A stretch of 64,000 nt of DNA from an uncultured Clostridia bacterium (GCA_910587735.1 CAJUNT010000007.1:1-64000), one strand, 5' to 3'. Positions 1 through 9,806 are shown, counted from the first letter of the stretch. Numbers and translations are program-made. The notes: generated from the letters alone by a model not told the origin.

Positions 1-9
1 GCTTTTTTC

Positions 10-38
10 TTGCCTTTTTCTTGTTATTTCGATATAAT
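10..38 (+). promoter_or_regulatory. sigma-A-like promoter at the left edge
   Basis: TTGCCT (10-15) and a perfect TATAAT (33-38) are separated by 17 bp. A strong ribosome site (AGGAGG, 47-52) follows, but no start codon for the flagellin frame lies at a usable distance. The only well-spaced ATG (60) opens a seven-codon peptide that stops at 81-83. The promoter therefore does not match the coding sequence behind it. Confidence 0.55.
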
Positions 39-52
39 ATAGAAAAAGGAGG

Positions 53-1042
53 GCTACTGATGATACTACGAAGTGGGACATAACGGTTAATGGCACTGAA
101 GTAACATTTACACAAAAAGGTCAAGCTCTAACTGGTACTACATTGGCTGGTGCAACTGTAACTTTAGGAACAACAGCTGGTAAAATGGGCGGTGGCGCAA
201 GTGGTACTTACAACATCGGTACTACAGAAACAGTACAAGGTGCTGCAAAAGCTGATGGAGAATGGGCAAGTACTACATTCCAATTAACAGCAGATATGGT
301 TGCTGATGGTAGCAAATTGACAATTGGTAAAGAAACATATGTATTCAGCAATGACCCAGATGTTGAACTTGCTGAAGGCGAAAAATTGGTTGATTTGAGC
401 AAATTGAAAGATCCTACAGATTTGGAAGAAGTTGGTATTGCATTGTCTGAAGCAGCAAAAGGCAATGAACTGTTTACAGTTGGTGTTCCTGATGCAGACG
501 GCAAAATTACACTTCATGAAACAAAAGCAAATGCTGAAGCTTTCGATGGAGGTACAGGCGGCGTTGATTTGAGCACAAAAGAAAAAATTGAAGCTCAATT
601 ATCTTGCACTAAAACTACAGTAACACCACCAAAAGAAGGCGCTAAAGGCTTAAGACTTCAAATTGGTGATACTTCTGATTCTTACAATCAATTAGAAGTA
701 AATATTGCTGATTGCCATGTTGAAGCATTAGGTTTGAAAGATGTTAATATCAGCACACAAGATGGCGCTGCTGCTGCAGTTGAAAAAATCAATAATGCTA
801 TTGATTACATCTCTACAGTAAGAGGTAACTTGGGTGCTACTCAAAACAGATTGGAACACACAATCAACAACTTGGAAGCAACAACAACTAACATCACAGA
901 GGCTGAAAGCCGTATCAGAGATACAGACATGGCTAAAGAAATGATGGAATACACAAAGAACAACATTCTTGTTCAGGCTTCTCAAGCTATGCTTGCTCAG
1001 GCAAATCAAGTTCCTCAGGGTGTACTTCAGTTGTTACAATAA
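53..1042 (+). CDS. Flagellin, N-terminally truncated
   Basis: This is the filament subunit of the flagellum, exported through the flagellar type III system. The frame is open from about 38 and reads through a variable surface region into an unmistakable flagellin C-terminal D1/D0 coiled region: INNLEATTTNITEAESRIRD, then MAKEMMEYTKNNILVQASQA and a glutamine-rich end closing with LQLLQ. About 330 residues are present. The conserved N-terminal D0/D1 half that every polymerising flagellin needs is absent, and no plausible start exists (only a TTG at 143 with no ribosome site). The start is therefore unknown: either the gene is cut at a contig or window edge, or it has lost its 5' part by recombination. 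A strong terminator follows, so it is a monocistronic unit. Identity is sure; integrity is not. Confidence 0.88.
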   Translation, partial: ATDDTTKWDITVNGTEVTFTQKGQALTGTTLAGATVTLGTTAGKMGGGASGTYNIGTTETVQGAAKADGEWASTTFQLTADMVADGSKLTIGKETYVFSNDPDVELAEGEKLVDLSKLKDPTDLEEVGIALSEAAKGNELFTVGVPDADGKITLHETKANAEAFDGGTGGVDLSTKEKIEAQLSCTKTTVTPPKEGAKGLRLQIGDTSDSYNQLEVNIADCHVEALGLKDVNISTQDGAAAAVEKINNAIDYISTVRGNLGATQNRLEHTINNLEATTTNITEAESRIRDTDMAKEMMEYTKNNILVQASQAMLAQANQVPQGVLQLLQ

Positions 1043-1103
1043 TTGTAATACTCGCGTTCTACAGTTTGAGTTATACAAACTTTCTCTATATTACAACACA
1101 AAG

Positions 1104-1131
1104 AAAGACCGGCATATTGCCGGTCTTTTTT
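1104..1131 (+). terminator. Rho-independent terminator of flagellin
   Basis: An 11-bp perfect stem (1104-1114 with 1118-1128) has a 3-nt loop and is followed by a T run. It lies 60 nt after the flagellin stop codon. Confidence 0.9.
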
Positions 1132-1144
1132 GTATGAAAAAATG

Positions 1145-1340
1145 GCGTTCGCAAAGAGGAAAATAGTGAAGAAATTGCGTTCGCAAAGGGTAAAGTTCTT
1201 TGTCAAACTTTCTTTCAAGAAAGTTTGTAGGGTGCAGGGGAAACGTCCCACAAATCAAAAATAATGTTCAGTAAAACATTGAGAGCGTTGCTCTCAAACT
1301 CTCACCCGCTTTTTGAAAAAAGCGGGGCAAAAACTTTAAA
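1145..1340. repeat. Structured intergenic repeat with nested hairpins
   Basis: No gene is seen here. The block starts with a 12-bp direct repeat, GCGTTCGCAAAG, at 1145-1156 and 1177-1188. Three inverted repeats follow: an 11-bp stem at 1204-1227, GAGAGC/GCTCTC at 1281-1295 and a 10-bp GC-rich stem at 1305-1326. It is GC-richer than its surroundings. The layout resembles dispersed intergenic repeats found near operon ends in clostridial genomes; that comparison is from general knowledge, and no second copy was found in this window. Confidence 0.55.
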
Positions 1341-1439
1341 TTATACAAACACAATTTTATGAAAAGTTACAATATGTTTTTTGTCTTTTTGGTTATACTA
1401 TTTTTGCAATATCACTCTTATAGAAAGGATAGTATCACT

Positions 1440-2699
1440 ATGGCAAAATTTATTATTGGAACAAGCAAAGGATTAAAAGGCAATGTTTGTGCAGGTGGCT
1501 GCAAAAATGCAATATTGCCCATTATTGCCGCTACATTGCTGACAGAAGAAGAATGTATCATACACTCTGTACCGCCATTATCTGATGTCATTGCATTATG
1601 TAGTATGTTATGCGATATGGGTGTTTCTATACAATTTGATGAAAAAAAAGAATCTATTCAAATAAAAGCACAAAATATTACAAAATTAAAAACTGATTAC
1701 GAAAAAGCAGGTAAAATGCGTGCCTCCTTTTTGATTATGGGTGCATTGCTCGCTAGATGTGGTGAGGCAATAATTCCATTGCCTGGAGGCTGTCCTATAG
1801 GAAGTCGTCCCGTGGATTTGCATTTAAAAGGCTTTTCCGCATTGGGTGCAAAGTCACAACAGTCTCATGGTTTTATACACATTACATCAAAAAAATTACA
1901 GGGTGATAAAATTTATTTGGATTTTCCAAGCGTGGGCGCAACAGAAAATATTATGATAGCTGCAACATTAGCAAAAGGTGTTACTACTATTGTAAATGCT
2001 GCTGCTGAACCTGAAATAATTGATTTAGCAGAGTTTTTGAAAAAAATGGGTGCAAATATTACTGGAGAAGGTACAAATACCATTACTATTACTGGTGTGA
2101 AAAAATTGTTCGGTGCAGAACATACTGTCATGCCTGACAGAATTGAAGCAGGAACATTTATGATAGCTGCTGCAATTACAAAAGGTGATGTGGTTGTGGA
2201 ACACGTGAGGGAAAAAGATTTAAAACCTATATTGGCAAAACTTTCAGAGGCAAATGTAAAAACACAAAAATTAGATGAAAATGTTTTACGTGTGTATACT
2301 ACAACAAAATTACAGCCTATTAGTTTGAAAACAATGCCTTTTCCTGGATTTCCAACAGATATGCAAGCCCCTTTTATGAGTCTGCTTTCTGTTATAAAAG
2401 GTACAAGCATGATTACAGAAACGGTATTTGAAAATCGGTTTTTGCACGCAGGAGAATTGCAAAGAATGGGCGCAAAAATCAATATAGAAAGTAGAAGCGC
2501 CATTATAGAGGGTGTAGATAAATTGACAGGTACACAGGTAAAAGCAACAGATTTGAGAGGTGGCGCAGGGCTGATATTATCGGCGTTGGCAGCAGAAGGA
2601 AAAACTGAAATCAGCGATATCTATCACATTGAAAGAGGATATTATGAAATTGAGAAAAAATTAACAAAATTAGGCGCGGATATTCAAAAAGTAGAGTGA
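1440..2699 (+). CDS. murA: UDP-N-acetylglucosamine 1-carboxyvinyltransferase (MurA)
   Basis: MurA transfers enolpyruvate from PEP to UDP-GlcNAc, the first committed step of peptidoglycan synthesis, in the cytoplasm. The 419-residue product has the family's usual length. It shows K22-N23 in GCKNAILP and the catalytic, fosfomycin-reactive cysteine near residue 118 in PGGCPIGSRPVDLH; an RGG motif (LRGGAGLI) lies near the C-terminus. The ATG at 1440 was chosen because AGAAAGGA sits ten bases upstream and the protein then begins MAKFIIG, as in the family; the frame is open further upstream but gives only an unsupported hydrophobic extension. The gene stands alone between the repeat block and the S-layer gene. 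Confidence 0.95.
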   Translation: MAKFIIGTSKGLKGNVCAGGCKNAILPIIAATLLTEEECIIHSVPPLSDVIALCSMLCDMGVSIQFDEKKESIQIKAQNITKLKTDYEKAGKMRASFLIMGALLARCGEAIIPLPGGCPIGSRPVDLHLKGFSALGAKSQQSHGFIHITSKKLQGDKIYLDFPSVGATENIMIAATLAKGVTTIVNAAAEPEIIDLAEFLKKMGANITGEGTNTITITGVKKLFGAEHTVMPDRIEAGTFMIAAAITKGDVVVEHVREKDLKPILAKLSEANVKTQKLDENVLRVYTTTKLQPISLKTMPFPGFPTDMQAPFMSLLSVIKGTSMITETVFENRFLHAGELQRMGAKINIESRSAIIEGVDKLTGTQVKATDLRGGAGLILSALAAEGKTEISDIYHIERGYYEIEKKLTKLGADIQKVE

Positions 2700-2783
2700 A
2701 TTATATGATATATTAAAATTGTATTACGCAGATTTTCATAACAGCAATATGCTCAAAACTCCAATGTTTTTTTAAGTACACTC

Positions 2784-2819
2784 TTTATTTTTTATACTTT
2801 TTGCCGATATTTATATAAT
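2784..2819 (+). promoter_or_regulatory. Promoter region of the SLH gene, sigma-A with overlapping sigma-D-like -10
   Basis: TTTATA (2791-2796), a 17-bp spacer and TATAAT (2814-2819) form a reasonable sigma-A promoter. Overlapping it, GCCGATAT (2803-2810) is an exact match to the flagellar sigma-D/sigma-28 -10 element. The expected -35 position (2784-2787) reads TTTA and only half fits TAAA. Which holoenzyme uses it cannot be told from sequence. Confidence 0.45.
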
Positions 2820-2876
2820 GAGAGAATGTCTTAAAATTGGCTATGTCAATGAAAAAACAGAAAGGAGAATGCGGTT

Positions 2877-5800
2877 ATGAAAAGAGTAAAAAGCAGACTT
2901 TTAGCAGGGATTTTGTCTGTTGCCATGGCGTTTTCCGTGGTTGCTGTGCCCATAGAGGCTCTGGCGGCAACAGATACTAATGGGCATTGGGCAGAATCCA
3001 CTATTAATAGCTGGATTAACAGCGGTTATATTAGCGGTTATCCAGATGGTACATTTCGTCCTAATAATGCTATTAGCCGTGCTGAATTTGTAACAATAGC
3101 AAATAAAGCGTTTGGTTTTACAAGTAGTCAAGGAATTTCTTTTAATGATGTAAAACCGGGATATTGGGCATACAGTGAAATACAAAAGGGTGTTGCAGCA
3201 GGTTATATTCAGGGAGATACTATTGGTACATTTCGCCCTGGAAGTGCTGTTTCCAGACAAGAAGCAGCAGTAATGCTGGCAAATTTGAGAGGCTATGCTA
3301 GTGATGAGGGTGCAGCTTACAATTATACAGACAGATGGGCAATGGCAAACTGGGCAACTGGAGCAATAGGTGCTGTTTCCAGAAATGGTGTTATGAGTGG
3401 TTATCCAGATGGTACATTTCGCCCTCAACAGGCATTAACAAGAGCAGAAGCAGTGGCATCTTTACAAAAGATTGCAACTTCTTCTAATTCTTTTGATACT
3501 TCTGTAAACAATAGTAACTATACACCACCTGTATATGTGACACCAAGTTCTAATAATAGTACTTATAATAATACAACTTCTAATGATGATACATTTACTG
3601 GAACAATATTAGAAGGTACAAGATTAGAAAATAGAACATTAACAAAAGATTTGTTGATACCTCATAGTGTAGGTAGCCAGAATATTACATTAAAAAATAT
3701 CCGAATGAAAGGAACATTATATATAGAAGGTGGCAATACCATTACATTAGATAATTGCAATATTGGAACAGTAGTAATGAATAAATCAAATGCTGTTTTG
3801 AAAAATAATGGTAGTTCTGATGTAGATGAAGTACGTTTTGAAGAAAAAGGACGTATTGATGGTAAAGGCTATATGAATGTCTTAATAGATGATGATACTG
3901 TATCAGAAATTATTATTGATGCTGATATAGATACATTAATATTAGATGCAGATGTAGATTTGAAATTGTATGCGAATGCTAATATTGATACATTTGAAAT
4001 TACTAAAAATGCTGACACTGCAAGAATTAGAATAGGTGAAGATGCAGAAGTAATGGAAATGGAAATTTATGATAAAGTACGCATTTCTGGCAAAGGTAAA
4101 ATTGATACCATGACAGTATATGTTTCTGGTGTTCGTTCTGAAATTCAGCCTAGAAGATTGATACAACAGGATAATGCTAGAAAACCAAATTTCAATTATA
4201 AAGATGATGATGATGACGATGATGATGATTATGACAACTTGACATTAGATGATGATGACGAAAAATTTGATGGTGATGACGAAAAATATAATCGTGTTAA
4301 AATCGCAGCAGAAGATGTTACAGTAAAAAATTTAACTGCATATGATGATTTAACAATTACAAGTGCAGCAGGGGATAGTACAATAGAATTAGAAGGCGTT
4401 ACTGTAAAGGGTAATGTTTATATTGATGGTGGTGGAGATAACTCTGTTATATTTGATAATTGTAGTATAAGTGGTAGTATCTACTCCAGAAAAAGCACAA
4501 GCGGAAGATATGACGAAGCAGTAGCAATCAAATTAAGAGATACTTCTGTAAAAGGAGATATTTATGTTACAGGAGATACAATATTAGAATCTGATGAAAA
4601 ATTGAATAAAGTTATTTTGAATAAGGAATTGTCTAAAACATTTAGAATGGATGCAGATGCTGACAATTTAGTTATCAATTACAACAATGATGTACAAATT
4701 AGGGGAAGTCATACTATTAATGCAGTAGAGGTTGTTGCAGGATTGACAAATGTTACTATTACAATGAATGGTGGTAAATTTAATACATTGACAACTCGTT
4801 CTCCTATTAAATTAGAGGGTACAGGTACGATTGATAAACTTTTCACTGGACAAACAAATGATATTAGTTCTGGTATTACAATAGGTAGTACAGAACCAAT
4901 AGGAGGCGGTACACAACCACCATCTTCTAATTATGTCATTACATCATCTATATCTGGCACTGCAAATGGTACAATTACACCATTAGGACAGCAGACAGTT
5001 GCAGGTGGTACAACAAAAGAATTTAATATTACAGCAAATACAGGATATCATGTAGCATCTATTGTGATAAATGGTAGCCAAGTGAATTTGGACGGAAAAT
5101 TGTATCAAACATACAAATACACATTTTATAATGTAAGTTCAAATCATGATATTATTGTATCCTTTGAGGCAGGAGCAGGCACAGACGGTAATGGTAGTGC
5201 AAGTAATGGCTCAAGTGGTGGTGATGTGAATGCAGGAGATTATATAATTTCTGCAACTCCTGGACCAAATGGCTCTGTGGATAATGTAATGGTTTCTGTA
5301 AAATCAGGAGAAGATGCTTCTGTTAAATTTATAGCAGAAAAAGATTATCATATTTCAGAAATTATTATTGACAAAGATACTGAAAATGAAAAAAGTTTAA
5401 GAAAAATTAGTGAAAGTACAGAAACATATAAACAAGTAACATATACATTTAAAAATGTAACACAAAATCATACTATACATGCAGTATTTGATGTTGGAGA
5501 GGGAATTAATGAAATTGGTATTAGTTCTGAAGACCCAGATGACCCAACTATAAAACCAAGTGGTTATAAATATGAGATTAAAACTCGATTGGTTAATGAA
5601 AGAACTGGAAAAGAATTAACAGTAAATGATGAAAATAGATATTATTGCATTGCAGGAGATACTGTTGGACTTAGAATAACAGATTTTGTAACAGATGACC
5701 CTAACAAAGAATATTTGCAAACAAAATGGGTTGTGGTAAATAATACAGCAGGTATGGAAATGGATTTAATCCAAAAAGATGGTGAAACTGCTGCAATACT

Positions 5801-8800
5801 GCAAACAAAAGAAGGTAGCGGATATGCTGCAATAGTAAAAGTACAGATATATGATACAAGCGATGAATCGAATATAAGTATGCCTATTGCATCATCAGAA
5901 GTGGCAGAGTTACATGTTGATGTACCATTAAAAGATTTTAATTTAAGTGTAGAAAATGCTACAACTTATCAATATATGTTATCAGCACAAAACTTTATAT
6001 TTTCACCAGCAAATGCAAGTGCTTCTAATAATAAAGAAAATATTATATGGGAAGTAGTTAGCTTTGGTATTGATGAAGTTGCTTCACCTTTGTTCCCTGG
6101 TGATACAAAAACAACTGCTGAAATTGTAAATATTTCGGACGGAAAAAATGGAAGTATTCCAAGTGTTCGTGTAGAGCAGTATTATAAAGAATCAGCATCA
6201 AGTCAGTCTGAAAAATTAGTACAGCAGCCTACAGGAACGGTAGTAATAGGAGCAACTATACCAAATGGAAAAGGAAATTTGATTGATGATTATAAAGAAT
6301 TTACAATCAATTTTATAGGTACTAAGGTTGTGCCAGTTACAAGCATTGAAATTAATGGTACTGATAAGCAAGAACTTAAACAAGCGCAAGGTATTCAAGA
6401 TGTGGATTTAACAAAAATTATAACAACAGTTCGCCCATCGGATGCTACTTATAAAAGTGTGGAATGGAAAATTATAGACCCAACTGATGATAGTTTAGGA
6501 AAAATAAAGCAAGACAAAAATAACAAAAATACCATACTTGAAACGTCAGGACGCCCAGGACAATTGAAATTGCAGCCATATATTAAAAGTGGAGGAGAAG
6601 AAGGGAAAACTGATTTTATTGCAGATGCTGACGAATATATTACAGTAAATGTGACTCCAGTCGCTCCTACTGTTCAAGCAAATAGTATTAATGGCAGCAG
6701 TGGAACAGATGCAGATGATGAAATTACATTATCTGCAAAAGTAACAAATGCAAATAAAACACCATATACAGAAATAGTAGGTTGGCAGAAAACCTATAAG
6801 GAAAATGCAAAAGATGATGAATGGGAAACTGTGAGCGATAATATATCAGACATCACAGAATTAGATGATGGTAGTTATACTACACAATATACCGTTCTAA
6901 CAGATGATTTGAATCAGACTAGCCATTATACTGGAAAAACTGTTTATTTTAGAGCGATTGGAGAATATGAAATATATAGTGGTGCAAATATAATAAAGCA
7001 ATCAGTCCATTCTAATACTGTAAGTGTGGTTTGTAAAGCGGAGTCTATTCAGTTCCCAGGTAAAACGGATTCAGATCAGAATATTGATTCAAAAGTAACG
7101 GGAGATAATAGAGTATATACTATTAGTGGATATGATACAGTAACATTACCACCAGAGTTACCAAATCAGCCCGATAAAACAATTACATGGAGATATGATG
7201 GCACAGCACCAGCAGAAGATGTTGCAAAACTAGATGGAAATATATTAACTGTAAAAGGTAAACCAAATGAAACATTTACGTTGTCAGGAGAAGTATTAGG
7301 AAAAGGACCAACAAAATTCAAAGTTCAAACAGCTTTTGTTGGAATTAGTAAAACAGGTTCTAGTTTGAAGGTAACAGATGAGGATAATGTAGAAATAGAT
7401 TCTGTAGATACAGGTGTTGAAGTTAATTTGAATAAAATGACAATTAGACCAAAAAATGCTTCCTATTTTAGTGCACCAGCAGTAACATGGAGAATATCAG
7501 AAACAAAAGAAGGCAAAGGAACAAAAATTGAAGCTCCAAATGGAAAATATACAATACCAGAGGAATATAAAGGAAAAACAATTTATTTTTTGGCAGCTTG
7601 GGCAAATGGTTATATGGATAAAGATGATGATACTCCTTCAGCTTTAGTTAGTAACCCATATGAATTAAAGGTAAATGGTGATGAACAGATAACAGTAAAA
7701 GGTCTTAATTTTGATGAAGTACAGCTAATAAAAGTAGGTGGAACTGCTCCTAACTATACTGCAACAGCAAATGTTGCAGATGTAGGCGGAAAAACGATTA
7801 GTTTTGGTAATGTGAAATATCAAAAAGATGATGATAGTCTTGTTGATGGTAGTTTAACATTTTATGTAGATGGTGGTGCAGCAAATAAAAATAATGATGG
7901 TTCAAAGTCAATTACGATTGCAAATCAAACACATACAGAACCAATCGTAATTAAATTCAATTTTGGAGATGGTAATACAACTTATGTAGATACTAATGGA
8001 AATCCATATACTGCTACATTAACGATTACTGTAAATGGAACAGTAACACCATCATCAGGAGGAACAACAACATCCATTGATAGTTCGCCAACTAATATAC
8101 AATCACCATCAGCAGGAGAAGCATCAATAGGTGTAATTAGTGAAAACACTACTACAAATGAAAATGTTACTCCAGAAAACACTATTACAAATGAAAATAA
8201 TACTACAAATACCAATACTGAAAATCAAAACAATATTACAGCAGTAACAGATATTGCTTTTAGCGATATCAAAGGATTGCAAGCACCTATTGCTCCAGCA
8301 ACAACATACAATATGACAAGCAGTAGTAATGAAAATATTGTGTTATATTTAGCTGATAATAAAAACACTATAAATGGTATAACAACACATACAGGTGTAA
8401 AAGTACTTCCTGAAAATGCAACATACAAAAATGTAACATGGAAAGTAAAAGAAGGTACATTGCTTGCACCAAGTACAGTAGCTAATGTTGTAAATGTGAC
8501 AAATATAGGTAGCTTGAATCAAAATACAAATACATTTACAGTAAATGCAAATGCTTCTGGAACAGTAACATTGGTAGCAACGATTGCAAACGGTAAGGGA
8601 CAAAATAATAATTTTGTAAAAGAATTGACAATTCGTATTACTCCACCAAATAATGCAAGTCAAAGTAGTGTAGTGCCAAGCGATACAACATCAAGCAGTA
8701 CAACATCAAGTAATGAAATATCGTCAAGCGCAAATATGACAAAAGCAAGCGCTAGACAAGTGGTATCTGTAGGTACAACACAAGTAGGTACTTCCAGTAT

Positions 8801-9128
8801 AAGCTCTGCAAGTGGCTCACAAACAAGCCAAAGCAGTACCAAAAATACTACAACAAGCATTATCAATCATTCAGAAGTGAAAATTGAAACATCAGGACAG
8901 TGCAGAAAAAATATTAGCATTCCTTTGAAAGCAGTTTCTAAAACAACACAACAAGAATATACTGACGTAGAGTGGGAAATTGTAGACGATGGTAATACAG
9001 GTGCAAAGATTTCTAATAAAAATCGTTTGAGAGCATCTAAAACAGGTACTGTAACAGTAAAAGCAACAGTATATACACCATCTAATGAAAAAATGGAATG
9101 CTCTACAAATATTGTAATATCAAATTAA
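2877..9128 (+). CDS. Very large S-layer-homology surface protein
   Basis: The 2083-residue protein is exported by a signal peptide (about residues 1-31, ending ALAA). Three SLH domains follow (about 35-200), each with a GYPDGTFRP-type motif, which normally bind pyruvylated secondary wall polymer. Two similar blocks of short beta-strand repeats (about 240-435 and 475-665), resembling right-handed beta-helix, flank a nearly uninterrupted aspartate-rich linker (about 442-472). Two divergent InlB-B/Flg_new-type repeats (about 685-765 and 785-870) come next, then several Big-2/Ig-like modules with WKV/WKI strands, an Asn/Thr-rich stretch (about 1755-1790), a Ser/Thr-rich stretch (about 1925-2000) and a last Ig-like module. 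AAAGGAG lies nine bases before the ATG. No enzymatic motif is visible, so a structural, adhesive or cell-envelope role is inferred. It is monocistronic. Confidence 0.9.
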   Translation: MKRVKSRLLAGILSVAMAFSVVAVPIEALAATDTNGHWAESTINSWINSGYISGYPDGTFRPNNAISRAEFVTIANKAFGFTSSQGISFNDVKPGYWAYSEIQKGVAAGYIQGDTIGTFRPGSAVSRQEAAVMLANLRGYASDEGAAYNYTDRWAMANWATGAIGAVSRNGVMSGYPDGTFRPQQALTRAEAVASLQKIATSSNSFDTSVNNSNYTPPVYVTPSSNNSTYNNTTSNDDTFTGTILEGTRLENRTLTKDLLIPHSVGSQNITLKNIRMKGTLYIEGGNTITLDNCNIGTVVMNKSNAVLKNNGSSDVDEVRFEEKGRIDGKGYMNVLIDDDTVSEIIIDADIDTLILDADVDLKLYANANIDTFEITKNADTARIRIGEDAEVMEMEIYDKVRISGKGKIDTMTVYVSGVRSEIQPRRLIQQDNARKPNFNYKDDDDDDDDDYDNLTLDDDDEKFDGDDEKYNRVKIAAEDVTVKNLTAYDDLTITSAAGDSTIELEGVTVKGNVYIDGGGDNSVIFDNCSISGSIYSRKSTSGRYDEAVAIKLRDTSVKGDIYVTGDTILESDEKLNKVILNKELSKTFRMDADADNLVINYNNDVQIRGSHTINAVEVVAGLTNVTITMNGGKFNTLTTRSPIKLEGTGTIDKLFTGQTNDISSGITIGSTEPIGGGTQPPSSNYVITSSISGTANGTITPLGQQTVAGGTTKEFNITANTGYHVASIVINGSQVNLDGKLYQTYKYTFYNVSSNHDIIVSFEAGAGTDGNGSASNGSSGGDVNAGDYIISATPGPNGSVDNVMVSVKSGEDASVKFIAEKDYHISEIIIDKDTENEKSLRKISESTETYKQVTYTFKNVTQNHTIHAVFDVGEGINEIGISSEDPDDPTIKPSGYKYEIKTRLVNERTGKELTVNDENRYYCIAGDTVGLRITDFVTDDPNKEYLQTKWVVVNNTAGMEMDLIQKDGETAAILQTKEGSGYAAIVKVQIYDTSDESNISMPIASSEVAELHVDVPLKDFNLSVENATTYQYMLSAQNFIFSPANASASNNKENIIWEVVSFGIDEVASPLFPGDTKTTAEIVNISDGKNGSIPSVRVEQYYKESASSQSEKLVQQPTGTVVIGATIPNGKGNLIDDYKEFTINFIGTKVVPVTSIEINGTDKQELKQAQGIQDVDLTKIITTVRPSDATYKSVEWKIIDPTDDSLGKIKQDKNNKNTILETSGRPGQLKLQPYIKSGGEEGKTDFIADADEYITVNVTPVAPTVQANSINGSSGTDADDEITLSAKVTNANKTPYTEIVGWQKTYKENAKDDEWETVSDNISDITELDDGSYTTQYTVLTDDLNQTSHYTGKTVYFRAIGEYEIYSGANIIKQSVHSNTVSVVCKAESIQFPGKTDSDQNIDSKVTGDNRVYTISGYDTVTLPPELPNQPDKTITWRYDGTAPAEDVAKLDGNILTVKGKPNETFTLSGEVLGKGPTKFKVQTAFVGISKTGSSLKVTDEDNVEIDSVDTGVEVNLNKMTIRPKNASYFSAPAVTWRISETKEGKGTKIEAPNGKYTIPEEYKGKTIYFLAAWANGYMDKDDDTPSALVSNPYELKVNGDEQITVKGLNFDEVQLIKVGGTAPNYTATANVADVGGKTISFGNVKYQKDDDSLVDGSLTFYVDGGAANKNNDGSKSITIANQTHTEPIVIKFNFGDGNTTYVDTNGNPYTATLTITVNGTVTPSSGGTTTSIDSSPTNIQSPSAGEASIGVISENTTTNENVTPENTITNENNTTNTNTENQNNITAVTDIAFSDIKGLQAPIAPATTYNMTSSSNENIVLYLADNKNTINGITTHTGVKVLPENATYKNVTWKVKEGTLLAPSTVANVVNVTNIGSLNQNTNTFTVNANASGTVTLVATIANGKGQNNNFVKELTIRITPPNNASQSSVVPSDTTSSSTTSSNEISSSANMTKASARQVVSVGTTQVGTSSISSASGSQTSQSSTKNTTTSIINHSEVKIETSGQCRKNISIPLKAVSKTTQQEYTDVEWEIVDDGNTGAKISNKNRLRASKTGTVTVKATVYTPSNEKMECSTNIVISN

Positions 9129-9142
9129 ATGCAATGAATCAT

Positions 9143-9174
9143 AAAAGCCACACCTATAAAAAGGTGTGGTTTTT
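9143..9174 (+). terminator. Terminator of the SLH gene
   Basis: An 8-bp stem, CCACACCT/AGGTGTGG (9148-9155 with 9162-9169), is flanked by an A run and a T run. Confidence 0.85.
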
Positions 9175-9219
9175 CATTATAAAAATAAATAATTAGATAT
9201 TTTGAAAGGAGCGAAATTT

Positions 9220-9726
9220 ATGGTAATTAGAAAAACAAATGATACAGATATACAAAATATTGCAGAATTATACATACTAAACTGGAAAACAACATATATA
9301 GGTTTGCTTTCAGAACAGTATTTAAACAATATTGATATTTGTTATGGTGTCAAAAAATGGAGTGACTTTTTGAAAAAAGAAAATCATAATATTTTTGTTG
9401 CATATGATAAGCAAAATTGTTTTTTAGGATTTTTGGCATATAGACCAGATGATGAAATAAAACAATGTTTATATCTGGATTCCCTTCATGTTTCACAAAA
9501 GGCAAGAGGAAAAGGAATAGGCACGAAATTGATTCAGAATGTTTTTCAGTATGCTATAAATAAAAAGTATCATAATATCAGTATTTGTATTGTAAAAGGG
9601 AATGAAAATGCAAAAAAATTGTATACAAAACTTGGTGCAGTACATTATAAATACTTTATTGATGATTTTGATGGTACAAAATCAAATTCTGAAAAACTGA
9701 TATGGTATGATTTAAATTGTTTTTAA
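9220..9726 (+). CDS. GNAT-family N-acetyltransferase
   Basis: The 168-residue product is a single GNAT domain. The acetyl-CoA-binding motif A is clear: LDSLHVSQKARGKGIGTKLI, with the R-G-K-G-I-G pyrophosphate loop. A GNENAKKLYTKLGA stretch gives the usual motif B. Such proteins acetylate amines of small molecules or protein N-termini, and the substrate here is unknown. The start at 9220 is preceded by GAAAGGAG at eight bases; an upstream TTG lies inside that ribosome site and was not used. It stands between two terminated or promoted units, so it is probably expressed alone. Confidence 0.85.
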   Translation: MVIRKTNDTDIQNIAELYILNWKTTYIGLLSEQYLNNIDICYGVKKWSDFLKKENHNIFVAYDKQNCFLGFLAYRPDDEIKQCLYLDSLHVSQKARGKGIGTKLIQNVFQYAINKKYHNISICIVKGNENAKKLYTKLGAVHYKYFIDDFDGTKSNSEKLIWYDLNCF

Positions 9727-9777
9727 CAATTACAGATATGAAAATCAAAAAAGAAGTATAAACCATAGTGCATAATG

Positions 9778-9806
9778 TTGTAGTTACGTAGGATAAGTAG
9801 TATAAT
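9778..9806 (+). promoter_or_regulatory. sigma-A promoter of the SUKH gene
   Basis: TTGTAG (9778-9783), a 17-bp spacer and TATAAT (9801-9806) lie 39 bp upstream of the start codon. Confidence 0.75.

Noticed and set aside
60..83. Seven-codon frame after the left-edge promoter
   Set aside because: Well placed but very short and out of frame with flagellin; it is more likely a product of the odd junction than a gene.
2901..3428. Long antisense frame inside the SLH gene (and similar ones within fliI, fliF and the chemoreceptors)
   Set aside because: These mirror codon bias of the sense gene, and lack ribosome sites and recognisable domains.
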